From contig NC_080422.1 of the NCBI RefSeq assembly GCF_029873635.1, positions 57,013,889-57,077,888 of the forward strand: DNA of 64,000 nt, written 5' to 3'. The translations under genes were made by a program, and so were the position numbers. Position 1 is the stretch's first letter, and every line of letters starts with the position of its first letter. This document shows, one piece after another, positions 34,096-46,155 of this stretch. This DNA comes from Malania oleifera (lineage: Eukaryota > Streptophyta > Magnoliopsida > Santalales > Ximeniaceae). Below the pieces are notes generated by a model that saw nothing but the letters and a program-made list of their open reading frames with translations, had not been told where the DNA came from and searched no databases.

Positions 34096-35483
34096 ACCAA
34101 CCACAATAACTTTACCTCAGCTAACCAACAACTGAATTCAAAGTTTCAGCACTTGTCTGAATTTCAACTAAAAACTTAAACCATACAAATCATTAACAAC
34201 CCAATAGACTTATTCAAAGTAATCCAAATTCGAACTCAATGTTCAACAGAATTTCCCAATAAATTTAGAGCATACACAGCAGTTTATAATTGTAGTATTT
34301 AAAATGATAAGAAAAGAAGATTGAACACCAAATTTTTTACAAGGTTGGGCTTACCGCCTACGTCCTTGCCCCAAACAACTTGCTGTGAGGATTTCCTTTA
34401 CCCACTACATTCAATAGGTGGAGTATGCCTCTCTCCATTGAAAGGTGGAAACCCCTCTCTAACGAGAACACCCTTTCGCTAGGCAACAACTCTATCCCCG
34501 AGTCATCGAATTGCAAAATCGGTAATAACAATTTATTTGTACAAGGATAGCACTCTCACAACAGAGCATAATTGTACAATAAGAAGCACTATATACTCAA
34601 AATAACAATATGTAATTGAAGCTCACAGAGAATTCAAAGGGATTCTGATTGTAGTATAAGAATTTCAAAGAATCGAAATCAATATTCGTCTAGGGCTTTG
34701 AGAAAAACGCACAGTAGTTTTTTCAAAGTTTGAAGCAAGAGTACAGAATGTGTATGCGTGAGTATTAGTTGCCTTAATGCGAAAATAATGATCCTTATAT
34801 AAATTAGGAAGAAATCTTACCGTTTTCCCAAGTTTGGAAATCATATCTTTCAATTTTTGAAAGAAATCAATGTTGTTAGAAAGTTTAAAACAAAGACTTT
34901 AATCGCCTGAACCATACGTTCAGTCACCTGAACTATTTAAAATTAGTGCTCCAGAACTAACAGTAGTCATTCAATCGTCTCAACTAAAGTTCTGATTTCT
35001 TCTACATTGGCAGTAGCAATTCAGTCGCATGAGCTTTAAACCTTAGTCGAAAGAACACCATGAAATTTTGTGTTTTTCATATTTTGTGTCTAAAACTTGT
35101 TTGTTCTTACTTTGAAAAGTATTTTGGACTTTATGAAAATATTTTTCAGATTCTTAATCAGGTCTATAAGTCTAGAATTAAATCCTAAGAGTTTCAGTCA
35201 TAGAATTGAAGTTTAAATGTACTTGCATGAGACTTTAAGAAAAATTAAATACATTTAAATTCTAAGTCTTCATTATAACTTTAGCATCTTGCAAGCTCGA
35301 TCAATGCTTCAGTAAACTTGTATTCTTCATGACTTGTAACTTTAAGTTTTACTTCATTCAGTCTTTATCAGGTTCAACCATTGTGCTTGTGAAAACTATG
35401 ATTCCTAAAATTTATCTTGAACGCACAATTAATAACCTTAATTTGTTATCATCAAATTGAGATTAAGCTTTGTTAAGCCAAAA
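34096..35483 (-). mobile_element. LTR E (family 2), minus strand, 3' end missing
   Basis: On the minus strand it starts TTTTGGCTTAACAAAGC (family TGTTGGCCTAACAAGGC) and includes TTTGATGATAACAAAT, as LTR C does. Palindromes (TTCAGTCACCTGAAC) lie at 34900-35050 and a TATA-like box (TTTATATAAGG) near 34795. The GGACGTAGGCGG and ACC..CTTG landmarks lie near 34330-34400. The expected last ~400 bp are replaced by LTR F. Confidence 0.72.
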
Positions 35484-35488
35484 ACTAA

Positions 35489-36949
35489 CTCGAATGATGT
35501 CCAAATTAGTTGTCCTACTTATAGTATCAAGGAACAAAATTGTTATAAAAGCATGTTTTAAGAAGATTTTAGATAATGACAATTTGTTTGGCGATGAGTA
35601 AATTACACAGGAAATAATAATTTCCTTACACCATACATCATACTTCAATGTATTTATAACTTGTATCAGTCACTAAGGAATAAATCTTTAATTAATTTTT
35701 TTCATGAATTTTGTTGTTCATCACAATATATATACTGCAAGAAATTTTCATAAGAGATGTAAAATCTCATAATTTTTTGAAATTGGGTGACCTTCCACAA
35801 TAAATTTCAACAAATAATGGGATTTCACATCATTTGCAAAAAATAGATTTAAGTTAGGTTTACCATAATGAATAAATTTTCCCTCCCCACTTCATTTTAA
35901 GGCATCCTATACTATCTATAAAAGTAAAGTATGAATAATATTGTGGATGAAAACACCCCTATCTTAATTATAAGACCAAACTTTTTTTCCCTAATTAGAT
36001 TAAAGCTTTTGTTAAATATTTCTTTTAAATTGGTTTAGATTTGAACTTCAATTTTTTGTGCATGAATTTAATTAATTATTATTATATTATACCAGTTAAA
36101 AATTGAAAAGGTTAATCTGATAAATAAAAGATAGACTTTTTTTTTTTTCAAAATGAGTTGCAACATATTTTTATATATAATATAAATATAAATGAGTTCA
36201 ATGGAATACTTTGAAATTATGAATTTCTCATAAATCAAGCAAATTATTTCAATACCCTAAGTTAAACAAGCGAAAATCCCTAACAAACTCACCCAACTTA
36301 ATTTTATTTTTGGTGGGGGAGGGGAGGGGTGGGGGAAAAGATAAGAAAAAAATATATCTAGTAATGAATTTAAGTCCGAATGAAAAAAAGAACCTCATTT
36401 GGTGTGCTGCTTGGGTGGGTTTCAACGAGAATGCCACATCGGCAGGTGCAAAGTTGACTAAAAAGATCCTACTGCAAAGAAGATACAATGAAGAGATGCA
36501 TCAAACATTTGTTATCTTTTTCTTTTTGAAGTCCTTTCACAGCTTTAGACGTCGTCATCAAAACAAACTAAAAATCACACAATTTATTTCTACTTGGATT
36601 TTTATAGATGTTCGACAAATGAAAAGGGTGCAAGTGTCATCCAAAGAAAATAGGCATTTTCACAAAAGTCAAGAGACATCAAATGTACTCTGCCCAGTAT
36701 AATATCATATTCATATAATTCGTGTGCACATTCTTGCTGAATACATTAAATCCTCATCGCTCCTTTCCCCTCACTCAAAAAGCCTCTCCCTTGGAATACC
36801 TGTTCTCTTTCAACTTTTTGAGGTGTCCTGCTTATTTTAGAAAAAATACTTTCCATGAGCTCTTCGAATCCAAACCAATTCAATCCTCATTCCAGGTAAT
36901 ATATTTTGAATTCATGTTGCCTGGGCAAAAATAAAAAACTAGGGGAAAG
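35489..36949. other. No gene recognised
   Basis: This AT-rich DNA has a G-rich run (GGGGGAGGGGAGGGGTGGGGG near 36315). Short ORFs on both strands show no domain, codon pattern or homology I recognise. Confidence 0.5.
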
Positions 36950-37102
36950 AAAACCATGCAACATTTGTACTAAAAGAATGATCGGATTCCACCATCAGAG
37001 TTTAAACACAAACTAATCCATTTATGTTCAAAGAAAGTAATGCTAAGAGGAAAAATAGATGCATTTCAACCAAATACTAGGCAAAGCAAAACCAGCTGTT
37101 TT
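36950..37102 (-). other. Probable 3' UTR of the RPT2 exon
   Basis: This is the sequence directly downstream of the RPT2 stop codon on the minus strand. It is not coding and has no TE signature. Its extent is inferred. Confidence 0.4.
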
Positions 37103-37186
37103 TTACATATAGAGTCCTTCTGGAACCCCTTCTTTCTTTTTAAACATCACCTTCTCCTTTGCTTTCTTGAAATCAGCATGTGTTAC
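37103..37186 (-). CDS. RPT2: Terminal exon of 26S proteasome regulatory subunit 4 (RPT2)
   Basis: The 27 codons on the minus strand begin VTHADFKKAKEKV and end KKKEGVPEGLYM then TAA at 37103-37105. This is the strongly conserved C-terminus of RPT2, the AAA-ATPase of the 19S regulatory particle. Its final hydrophobic-Tyr-X residues (LYM) dock into the 20S core and open the gate. The exon is preceded by a plausible acceptor (CTTCAG) in phase 0. No other RPT2 exon (Walker A, Walker B, SRH) was found to the right, where LINE remnants begin within 400 bp. It may be the end of a gene with very large TE-filled introns, or an isolated fragment. Confidence 0.85.
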   Translation of the reverse strand, partial: VTHADFKKAKEKVMFKKKEGVPEGLYM

Positions 37187-37559
37187 CTGAAGCATAATGC
37201 ACTGCATTATTAAAAATAAAATAAAAAATAATAATGATTTTGTCAACCAATCTAGAAAATCCTATGAAATGACACAAATCAAGAAATGCCCTCCAATTGC
37301 GTACGTTAGCTAGAAGCACTCACCTAAAGCCAAAACAAAGAAAGCAGAACACTAGAATGAGGGTTAAAAGACAACCCTACAACAAATCAAACCAAAAAAC
37401 ATCATCCACCCATTAATGATTCTAGAATTCAACTTCAACCAAATACACCAAACCAGAGCAAATATAGCACATCTCTGAAGTATCTTCTTTCCCTCCTTCC
37501 TCACACCCAAAGCCTTTAAATTCAGAAGAAAAAAAAAATCATCTGAATTAGGGAATTTG
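37187..37559. other. No gene recognised; possible RPT2 intron
   Basis: The sequence follows the RPT2 acceptor on the minus strand and is AT-rich with no coding signal. If the exon belongs to a live gene, this is intron. Confidence 0.4.
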
Positions 37560-38470
37560 CAATATTAGTTTGTTTCATTGGGTGTCTGGTGAATATGGCA
37601 AAGCTGATCGCTCTGAAAGTACTCAGTTTCTTCAGGAGTTGCTGAGGATTGTCAAGTTCCAGTGGAAGGTCTAGATTGGTCTTCTATTTCTTTGGGTTAA
37701 AGAGACCTTTTGAGGAGGAAAAGGTGAGGAAAGCAATGTTTGGGATGGATTGAAAAAAAAAAAAGCTCGAGGTTCTGATGAAACAAAAATTCCAGGGTTT
37801 TCCAATTGTGTTAGAATATTATTAAGGATGATTTATTGAGGATTTTTTTTTTTTTTTGGGTATTAATGGTTTGGTGGCAAGTATTGATTCAGCTTGTATA
37901 ACCTTGGCATCTAAGAAAGCTATAATGAGGCAATTGATGTCCAGCCTGACAAGCATTTACACGATCTTTAGCAAGGCATTGGCCAATTGAATGAGTCAGG
38001 GTCTTGGGCAATACAAAAATTCTGAGATTGTTTTATGAGGGCAATCAGAGTTTAGATGCTGCCTTAGTAGCCAATGAAATTGTGGATAATGTTGAAAGTA
38101 CTCAGGAAAGGGTTGTTTAAACCCCTGATTTTGAGATGGCTTATGATCAAGTTTCCTCAGATTTCTTGGTAAGGAGCTACCATGAAAAGGTTTGGGTATT
38201 GACGGAGAAGTGGATTTGAGGGCTTTCTCCTCAGCTGCTTTTGCAGTAATAACTGAGCTTTAATCTTGGTTTTTAGAGCATGTAGATGTGTTCGTCAAGG
38301 TGATCCATTATCTTTCTTTTTCACAATTGTGGCTCTTGTTTTGCGGAGGACGATCAGTTGTGGTGTAGATAGAAACACAGTGGAGGTTGTTAGGGTGAGG
38401 CCTATATCCAACAATGTTGTGCATCTTACTTAAAGCTTGCTAATGACACTTCCACTTTTATCCAATGATT
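37560..38470 (+). pseudogene. L1-type LINE reverse transcriptase remnant
   Basis: RT motifs of plant L1 elements are read across several frames: SLTSIYTIFSKALAN near 37950, a LDAALVANEIVDNVE segment near 38055-38100, DFEMAYDQVSSDFL near 38130-38170 (family DFEKAYDHVDWDFL), and CVRQGDPLSFFFTIVA near 38290-38335 (family RGLRQGDPLSPFLF). Stops and frameshifts are frequent and no intact ORF exists. If the RPT2 intron hypothesis holds, it lies in that intron in antisense. Confidence 0.78.
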
Positions 38471-38474
38471 TTTT

Positions 38475-38985
38475 GAATGTGCTTTCAAGTTTAGCATGTG
38501 CATATATGAGAATAGTAAAAATGATATTCTGATGGCTTCTATTATTCTCTTTTCAATTTTTTTGAAATTTAATAGATATTTCTTTTAATTATATATTTAA
38601 ATTCACATGTTAATTTTTTCAATTTTCCAAGTTTTTATTGAAACTAACAACATAAAAAAAAATAAAAAATTCATCAGCAACCGCATTGTCATAACCTATT
38701 TCTTCAATGTACAGTAACAAAAACAACAGAAAACAAACAAAAACGATATCAAACAGCCTTTTAGGATTTTATAATAGGCTTTTTTATTCCCCAAGGATTG
38801 AAAGCCTATAAAAAGCTTGTATATACTAGTTTTAGCATTGAAATTAAGTTGCACAGGGCATTGGTTTTCCACCAAGTGGTAGTAGAACATACTCTAGTCT
38901 AGCATAGTTAAACAAGTGTTCTTTGACAAGGATTGTAACTCCAACTCAACGAATTTCAAACTTAAAACTTGTAGGTTTGGGTTTT
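38475..38985. other. No gene recognised
   Basis: AT-rich DNA without recognisable coding, repeat ends or RNA gene signatures. Confidence 0.5.
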
Positions 38986-38989
38986 TTAT

Positions 38990-40460
38990 TTCAACTTAAG
39001 TCACCTTGTGCCACTGCAAATCTCCTAGCCCTAGATATCCTATCTCTGACATCCCCAAAAGTTCTTTTTAAAACATCATCGGAGTTCATAAGGGAATTCT
39101 CAAAAACAAATGAGTTTCTGGATTTCCTGACATGGTAGCTACAGGGCTGTTCCATGCAGGTCAGCGTACTTATCTCCTCTTCCCAGCTAAAGAAAAGACT
39201 AGGGACCTGCCTTCTCATAAATATCAGTGGACGAACACTCAAAAAATAACTGATCCCTGCTCTCCAAGTACGGATGGCGGAGCTGACAGTGAATTATGAG
39301 ACCTCCACCAGGTTGCAATTCAGTCCAAAGTCCGCAATATGTTCCACATAGCAAGCCAGGAGATAAAAGCATGTCTTGGAAATTTTTTAACCACATAGCT
39401 TGGGACCATGAAACTTCAGGATTCTTAGTTCCAAGTAAATCCAAAGCACACTATGAAGTGAAATAGCCAGATGAAGTACAAGACCAAGTTATAATGTCCT
39501 CCTTTGCAGGAATTGGAACAAACTCAAACCAGACCGGAGTCAAACAATTACATGAAATTCTAGGAAGCACCAATACCAATACGCGACACGGATACAGCAC
39601 GATATTAACAGAGATATGGAAATTTTGAAAAAGTAAAAATAAAAGATGGCAGGGATTCCTTAATTAATTAATAATATATATTCCATAATTAATTAACATT
39701 ATATATATATTAGGCATGTTTTTCCTTAAGATGACAAAGATTGTAGTGATATTGAGTTAAAATGAAATATAAGCAACATTCATGCAAAATTATCAATTAC
39801 ACGTTTTACAAGTTAACACTTACACAATCATCAACCACATCCATATTATATAGTATTAGTCCAACAACTAAAAAAACCAACTCAAGGGCATGGCTGATGT
39901 TTGGCAATGAGCATGCCTCATCAAGGGGGAGTGGAAACCTACAATGGCTTTAGAGGGGAAGGGTGAATTTTGACGCCTGGTAGGTCCAACAGTGCTTGAC
40001 AAGGATGGCACAGTGGTGCTAGGGCTCCAAAGTCCAACAACTCAATGTAAAGACCTTCTCGACTCTTAGTCTCTGGACTTTTTTTTTTTTTTAGGATTTT
40101 ATTAATTGAATTAAAGTGGATGACAAAATGCAGCGTTTTGGTGCAAGAAGTGTCTTCGCTGTGTCAGAAAGTGTCTCAGCCTTACCCAAAAATAAAAAAA
40201 CTAATTAAGTAATTTCCAACACATATCAGATACATGCCAAGGAGTGTCAGGCAGGTGTCAGCATCCGATCCATGTCAGACATGACATTTCAGGCTTCCAG
40301 AAGTGTCATTGTTTCCTAGATGAAATTCTTCTTGGCCAAGACCATAACCCACCTTTTATAAGAGCTGCAACCTCAGCATTTGAATGAAGGAAAAGTTTCA
40401 ACGTAAATTTGGCCCACGATGCTCCATAAGATAGCAAAAAGGAGGCCGATTGTTCAAAAA
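38990..40460 (-). pseudogene. L1-type LINE 3' end (zf-RVT region), interrupted by a hAT-like element
   Basis: Minus-strand order is: AALIKGGLWSWPRRIS near 40390-40340, then (after removing 39560-40319) a PAKEDIITWSCTSSGYFTS segment near 39510-39460, NPEVSWSQAMWLKNF near 39420-39370, ESRDQLFFECSSTDIYEK near 39255-39200, and RKSRNSFVFENSLMNSDDVL near 39125-39050 with DVRDRISRARRF after it. These are the C-terminal zinc-finger RVT and tail of plant L1 ORF2. It is a dead fragment. Confidence 0.78.
39560..40319. mobile_element. Non-autonomous hAT-like element with 8 bp target duplication
   Basis: The ends are CTAGGAAGCACC... and ...GTTTCCTAG, a perfect 7 bp terminal inverted repeat (CTAGGAA). ATGAAATT is repeated on both sides (39552-39559 and 40320-40327). 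An 8 bp duplication is typical of hAT transposons. Removing the 760 bp element and one duplication joins two adjoining parts of a LINE, which independently confirms the boundaries. There is no transposase. The GTGTC/GACAC-rich subterminal DNA may bind transposase. Confidence 0.82.
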
Positions 40461-40469
40461 CAAGAGGAT

Positions 40470-42030
40470 AAATCTATCATTCCCAATATTGTACGTGAAT
40501 TTGAGGGAAGAAATCAAGCCCTAATTGCGACCTCTGCTTGAAGGCCAGAGATTCTGATCATCAATCCTCTAGAAGCAATGTCAGTTTCTACTTCGTTAAC
40601 AACACGGTCCCATCATCACAGGTCTTCACACCATCTTTGACAGCATTACTAGAGTCCAATCTTATAAAAATTACTCCATTATGTCCATGCTTGCAGTTTT
40701 TTTTCTCCATCGTTAGGAATTCAAAATTCGAGGTCGAATTCTTTCTAATTGGGGGACAGTGATGCAGCAAGCAAGAGCTATTCTTATATAAATTTTATTG
40801 TACTATTTTTGGTGTATAATATTAGGATCATATCCTAAAGATTCTAGCATATTTTTATTTGGGAAATTAGTAAATTTAGTTTATTTAAGTCTCTAAAATT
40901 TGTTTGCTTATTCCTTGGTATTTGGTTCATGGAATAGTTACTCCTTGGAATAAGGAAGAATAGAGTGAAAATTTTGAGAATGTAGGTAATAGTTATTCCT
41001 TGTATGTTCCTTATTATTTCATTCAACATGTAATAAGGATGGAACAAACACTCCCATTAAGAAAAAATTGGGAATGGTTATTCCTTGTTTATTCCTTGCT
41101 ATGTACCCATAAAAATCACATTGTTATTTGTTTTATGGTATCAACATAATTTTTTTTGTATAACTAGTTGTAAATAACCTAAGAATACACATTCAGCGAA
41201 CCAAATGTAGGGTAAGCATTTAAAGCTGATGAAAGACTATGTACTAGTTTTACTAAGAGTGAATTGATTTAAGGGGCATTGGATACTGATCCTGTGTCAC
41301 TGTTTTAGTTGTTCCCCTTTGTTATCTCCTGTACAAGATTTTCACTATAAAGCTGCCCCCCATTGCCAGTTTCCATTTTTTCCTGTCTTACCTTCAACTG
41401 CCAACCTTTTTCCCAGACCAGCCACTTAAAAAACAAAGAATTACTCTATTTCACAGCCTTATACCTTTTTTTGAAAACTAATTTCCCAAACCTAGTTACA
41501 AATGACTACAACTGATGTGGCAGTAATTTCTCATTCCCAAATCCCAAGGAATGATTGATTCTCGCAAAGCGTTCCCATGGACAATCTATTTTCTGGGACT
41601 AAATTGTCCCCCTCTATTCTGGCCTGTCAACCATAAATATGCCCTACTATATTACAGTATTACTGCACCCTATCATGGTGTTTTTAACATAAATTATTAC
41701 AACTTGAGAATATGAAGTAGTAACAATAAAAAATGGTATCACTACTACTACTATTTGAATAATAATGTTATAATAATATTGCATCATATTAACTAAGTAT
41801 TATATTGTACTGTATTATTAATTATATTTTGTTGGCTATTATTCTATAAAATGATATAATAATGTAATTTACCTTATAACATAATATTATCATGTACCAT
41901 TATAATATCTGTAATAATATAAAAAATATATAAGCAATAATATTTTATGATATAATAATACAATATTGTAATACTAAAATAAATATCTTCATATATTATG
42001 AAAATAAGTTATTTAAGGTACGGTGTCAAA
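40470..42030. other. No gene recognised; ATTCC-rich and TAATA-rich DNA
   Basis: 40880-41100 contains repeated GGAATAAGGAA and TTATTCCTTG motifs in both orientations, as in some plant MITE-like repeats, but no clear ends. 41690-42000 is AT-rich with TAATA-type low complexity. Confidence 0.45.
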
Positions 42031-42089
42031 TATGCGAGGGATCCTGCATCATTTTGGACGTAGGCTGGTAAAGACGTTAGTTCAGGAAA

Positions 42090-42648
42090 CTAGGATTAGA
42101 TTAGCAACTTGGAATAAAGGGACTAAGTGGATACAATGATTAGAAGAAAAATTAATATAATTTGCCTTCAAGAAACTAAGTGGGTGGGGGAGAAAGCTAA
42201 AGAAATCGATAAATCAGGATTTAAACTTTGGTACACTGGAAAAGAAAAACATAATAATGGAGTAGGCATTATTATAGAAAAAAACTTAAAAGATAGCATT
42301 GTGGATGTAACTAGAGTAAGGGATAGAATTATAAAAATTGAAATGGTATTAGGACAAGAGATAATAAATATCATTAGTGCTTATGCTCCTCAAGTTGGCT
42401 TAGCAGAAAATTTTAAGAGACAATTTTGGGAAGATATGGATAGTATTATACAAGACATACTAGGGACTGAGAAAATATTTATAAGAGGAGATCTGAATGG
42501 ACACGTTGGAAGAGATAAAAAAAATTATGAGAGGATACATAGAGGATATGGATATGGAGACAAAAATGAGTCTGGGAAGATAATCTTAGACTCTACTATG
42601 TCATATGATTTTAGTATAATGAATACTTACTTTAAGAAAAGAGAATAA
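42090..42648 (+). pseudogene. RTE endonuclease domain (ORF2 N-terminus)
   Basis: The frame before 42127 reads RIRLATWNKGT, the family start of the apurinic-like endonuclease. After a small deletion, 42127-42648 is open and shows INIICLQETKW (catalytic Glu), GVGIIIEKNL, INIISAYAPQVG and IFIRGDLNGHVG (the GDLN/GDFN catalytic motif). This domain nicks target DNA for target-primed reverse transcription. A stop at 42646 and loss of the start make it a pseudogene. Confidence 0.82.
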
Positions 42649-43001
42649 CACTTAATAACCTTTAAAAGTGGACAAAATAGAAGTCAAATAGATTTTTTTT
42701 TTTAACTAGGAGGGTAGATCGTTTATCATGCAAGGATTGTAAAGTTATTCCAGGTGAAAGCATAACCACACAACATAGAGTCTTAGTGTTAGATATATAT
42801 ATATTAAAAAATGGAAGAAAAAGGAAAAACTAAACCAGTGTAGGCGAACTAGATGGTGGAACCTAAAAGGAGAAAATATAATAAAATTTAAAGATAAAAT
42901 GATCAAAGATGGAGATTGGACCTTAGAGGATTGGATAGATACAAATACTCTTTTGAATAGATTAGCTAGCTCTACTAAAAAGATAGCAAAAGAGATTTTA
43001 G

Positions 43002-44930
43002 GTGAATCAAGGGGATGATTTTCGAATAGCAAAGAGAGTTGGTGGTGGGATAAAGATGTACAAAAAATCACAAAGACAAAGAATTTGGTATAAAACGTGG
43101 CAAAAATGTAGAAACAAAGATAACTTTGAAAAATATAAAGAGACAAGAAAAGATGCAAAAAGGATCGTTAGTGAAGCTAAATATAGATCATTTAATAGTT
43201 TGTATGATAAATTAGGTACAAAAGAAAGGGAAATAGATATATTTAAACTTGCTAAAGCTAGAGAAAGGAAGAGCAAGGATTTAGGAAATGTAAAATGTAT
43301 AAAAAGTGAGGATGATATTGTCTTGGTTAAGGACGAAGATATTAAAGAAAGATGGCGAAGTTACTTTAGTAAGTTGTTTAACGAAAACCAAATAGAAGGC
43401 TTAAACTTAGAATTTTCAAATGAGGAAAAAACTAAAAATATAAGATTTATTCGCAAAAATTAGAGTTAACAAAGTTAAGTTTACACTAAAAAAGATGAAA
43501 AATGGGAAAGTTATGGGGTCAGATAACATCCCAATTGAAGTTTGGAAATGCTTGGGTGATAACGAAATTATATGGTTAACTAATTTATTTAATACAATTG
43601 TAAAAACTAAGAAAATGTCAGATGAATGGAGGAAAAGCACTTTAATACCTATATACAAAAATAAAGGAGATATTCAAAATTGTAATAACTATCGTGGAAT
43701 TAAACTTATGAGTCATACGATGAAACTATGGGAAAGGGTAGTTGAACAAAGATTAAGGTTAGAAACGAAGATCTCAGAAAATCAATTTGGTTTTATACCT
43801 GGTAGATCTACCACAGTAGTTATTTATCTTTTAAGAAGATTAATGGAAAAGTTTAGGGAAAAGAAGAGGGACTTGCATATGATATTTATTGACCTTGAGA
43901 AAGCATATGATATATGATACCTAGGGAAGTTCTATGATGGGTTTTAGAAAAAAAGGGTGTATGTTGTAAGTATACCGATGTCATTAAGGATATGTACGAT
44001 AGAGAAATGACTAGTGTAAGGACTATAGATGAAGAAACTAGAGAATTTCCAATTGCCATAGGTGTACATCAAGGATCTGCTTTGAGTCCTTATCCTTTTT
44101 CCTTTAGTGATGGACCAATTGACTAAGAGTATTCAAAAGGAGGTTCCCTGGTGTATGTTGTTTGCAAATGATATTGTATTAATTGACGAAACTAAGGACA
44201 AAATAGAGACTAAGTTAGAATTATGGAGAGAAGCTTTGGAATCTATAGGCTTTAGGATAAGTAGAAATAAAACAAAATATATGAAATGTAATTTTAGTAA
44301 TGATAGGAGGAATATTGGAGACAAAGTTAAACTTGATGATGAAAAAATAAATAGCACTTGTAGATTTCGATACCTTGGATCTATTATGCAAGCTGAAGGA
44401 GAAATTGAAGATGATGTAATGCATAGAGTTAAAGCAGGTTGGTTAAAATGGAGAAGTGCTTCAAGTGTGCTATGTGATCGTAGAATACCCTTAAAATTGA
44501 AAGGGAAGTTTTATAGGACAGCTATAAGACCAGCTATGCTATATGGATCGGAATGTGGGGCGACAAAGAAACATAATATCCAAAAAGTAAAAGTTGCCGA
44601 GTTGAGAATGCTTAAATAGATGAGTAATATAACATTGAAAGATAAATTAAGGAATGAACATATTCGTGGTAAGTTAGGTGTAGCTCCTATAGAAGATAAG
44701 ATAAGGGAGGGATGACTCAGATGGTATGGACACTTGCAACGTAGGCCTTATAGTGCACCTGTGAGGAAAAGTGACTTAATTACTGTGGGGGCAGTAGAAG
44801 GGGTAGAGGTAGACCTAAAATAACTTGGAAGGAGATAGTGAGTAAGGATTTAATATCCTTGAATCTATCAAAAGAAATGGTCCATGATCGCATAAATTGG
44901 CGAAAAAGGATTCATATAGCTGACCCCACT
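43002..44930 (+). pseudogene. RTE reverse transcriptase region, broken
   Basis: 43002-43463 is the linker (AKYRSFNSLYDKLGTKEREIDI). 43495-43917 is RT: MGSDNIPIEVWKCLGD, NYRGIKLMSHTMKLWERV, FGFIPGRSTT and MIFIDLEKAYD. 44040-44619 continues with GVHQGSALSPY and the catalytic box LFANDIVLIDET, where the family has FADD, so one Asp is Asn. FRYLGSIMQAEGEIEDDV and GWLKWRSASSVLCDRRIP follow. The end carries the RWYGHLQRRP-like tail near 44715. Breaks lie near 43464, 43915-43990 and 44620. Confidence 0.86.
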
Positions 44931-44956
44931 TAGTGGGACTAAAGCTTGGTTTTTTT

Positions 44957-44982
44957 ATTGTTGTTGTTGTTGTTGTTGGTAT
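44957..44982 (+). repeat. (TTG)n tail of the RTE LINE
   Basis: TTGTTG repeats follow the conserved RTE 3' sequence. Simple-repeat tails replace poly(A) in this clade. Confidence 0.85.
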
Positions 44983-44989
44983 TTTGGTA

Positions 44990-46155
44990 ATGATATTGAA
45001 AAGCCTAGCAGAATTCCATATTGAACCAAACACAAACATGAGCATCCTGTGTACACATACAAAAGAATAGGCTTTTAGGAGGGGCATCTTAGATCCTACA
45101 AACCAAACAACACCTAACAGGCTTCTCCCTGCACCAATACTCAGTGCCAAAAGAGAATCAGTATCCCCTTTTCCTACAAGGAAAAATACGCACTGCCAAA
45201 AATCTTCCAGCCTTTCAGAATCCGTCACCACACTCCCATAATAAACGCCTCCCCAACTTCCTTATTGGTCTACACATTCCTCAAGACACCAAGCCTCACT
45301 ATAGTATATCAACTGGTATTATTATTTTTCCATGCACATATTCTCTCTAAAAGATGTTCTGCCCTCAGCACGGTGTCAGCTTTCTGGTAGGTCATAGTGG
45401 AGACAGGTGCACTTCTCCCGAGTACCGACTAACCAAACTATCACCAAGTGTTTAGGAGCATGGAATTAGGATCTTAAATTTGGAATTGTATGGATTTGGA
45501 CAAAATGTAATACAAAATTTTATTAAGTTGTATTCAAAATGACAAAAATCTAAATCCAACCCATGCGCCCAAACACAAGCTTGAGAAATTTGGGGATTTT
45601 ATCTTTCTAGGGCAATCAATTTCTGGCTTTCAAGGGCTACATCTTCACTGCTAAATTTTAATACCAAATTATATGGTGCTTCTTCACTACAATAAGACCT
45701 CTTATTGTGGTCGGATGGAGTGAACAAATCCCAGCAATGTCTAGCTTGATTCAACAGAGAATGCTACAAGTAACCTCTACACATCACATGGGATGGAAGT
45801 TCAACCAAAAATTCCATTAATAAAGTGATAGAGCCATAGCATGAGAACATACGTTCTCAAAGTTTCCATGGAAAATTAATACCAATAGGATCGCAATTGT
45901 ATTCCTTTGATGTCTAGTAAAAAGGCAGCAGAGCAATGCCCATAATTTGGACAGAAAATATAGGGCAAAAGCCTCAAGGCTTACATAATGTAGTAAAGCA
46001 AAATGGAAACATCCTAAACACTCCTTGCATGGTTACTTTTTAAGGGAAAATTGAACTGTTGAAATGCTCTAAAACTAGCCAAACAATGCAATAATTAAGC
46101 TAAAAAAATCTATTAATATGCAGGGAAAAAAATTATGAATCTACAAAAAAGAAAA
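44990..46155. other. No gene recognised
   Basis: A 138-residue ORF on the minus strand (44815-45231) overlaps the RTE end and has no recognised domain. The rest is AT-rich without coding signal. Confidence 0.5.

Larger units (their letters stand above)
42040..44985 (+). mobile_element. RTE-clade LINE, nearly full length, inactivated
   Basis: The element contains an endonuclease, a linker and a reverse transcriptase in that order on the plus strand, and ends with the RTE hallmark ACCCCACTTAGTGGGACTAA followed by a (TTG)n run at about 44957-44980. The 5' edge is uncertain. Frameshifts and stops separate the domains. Confidence 0.85.

Noticed and set aside
36310..36702. 130-residue ORF on the plus strand
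   Set aside because: It starts in a G-rich run and has no recognised domain, splice context or codon pattern.
40880..41640. ATTCC-rich MITE
   Set aside because: Motifs recur in both orientations but no terminal inverted repeats with a matching target duplication could be fixed.
44815..45231. 138-residue minus-strand ORF
   Set aside because: Half of it is antisense to the RTE 3' end and the rest has no recognisable domain.
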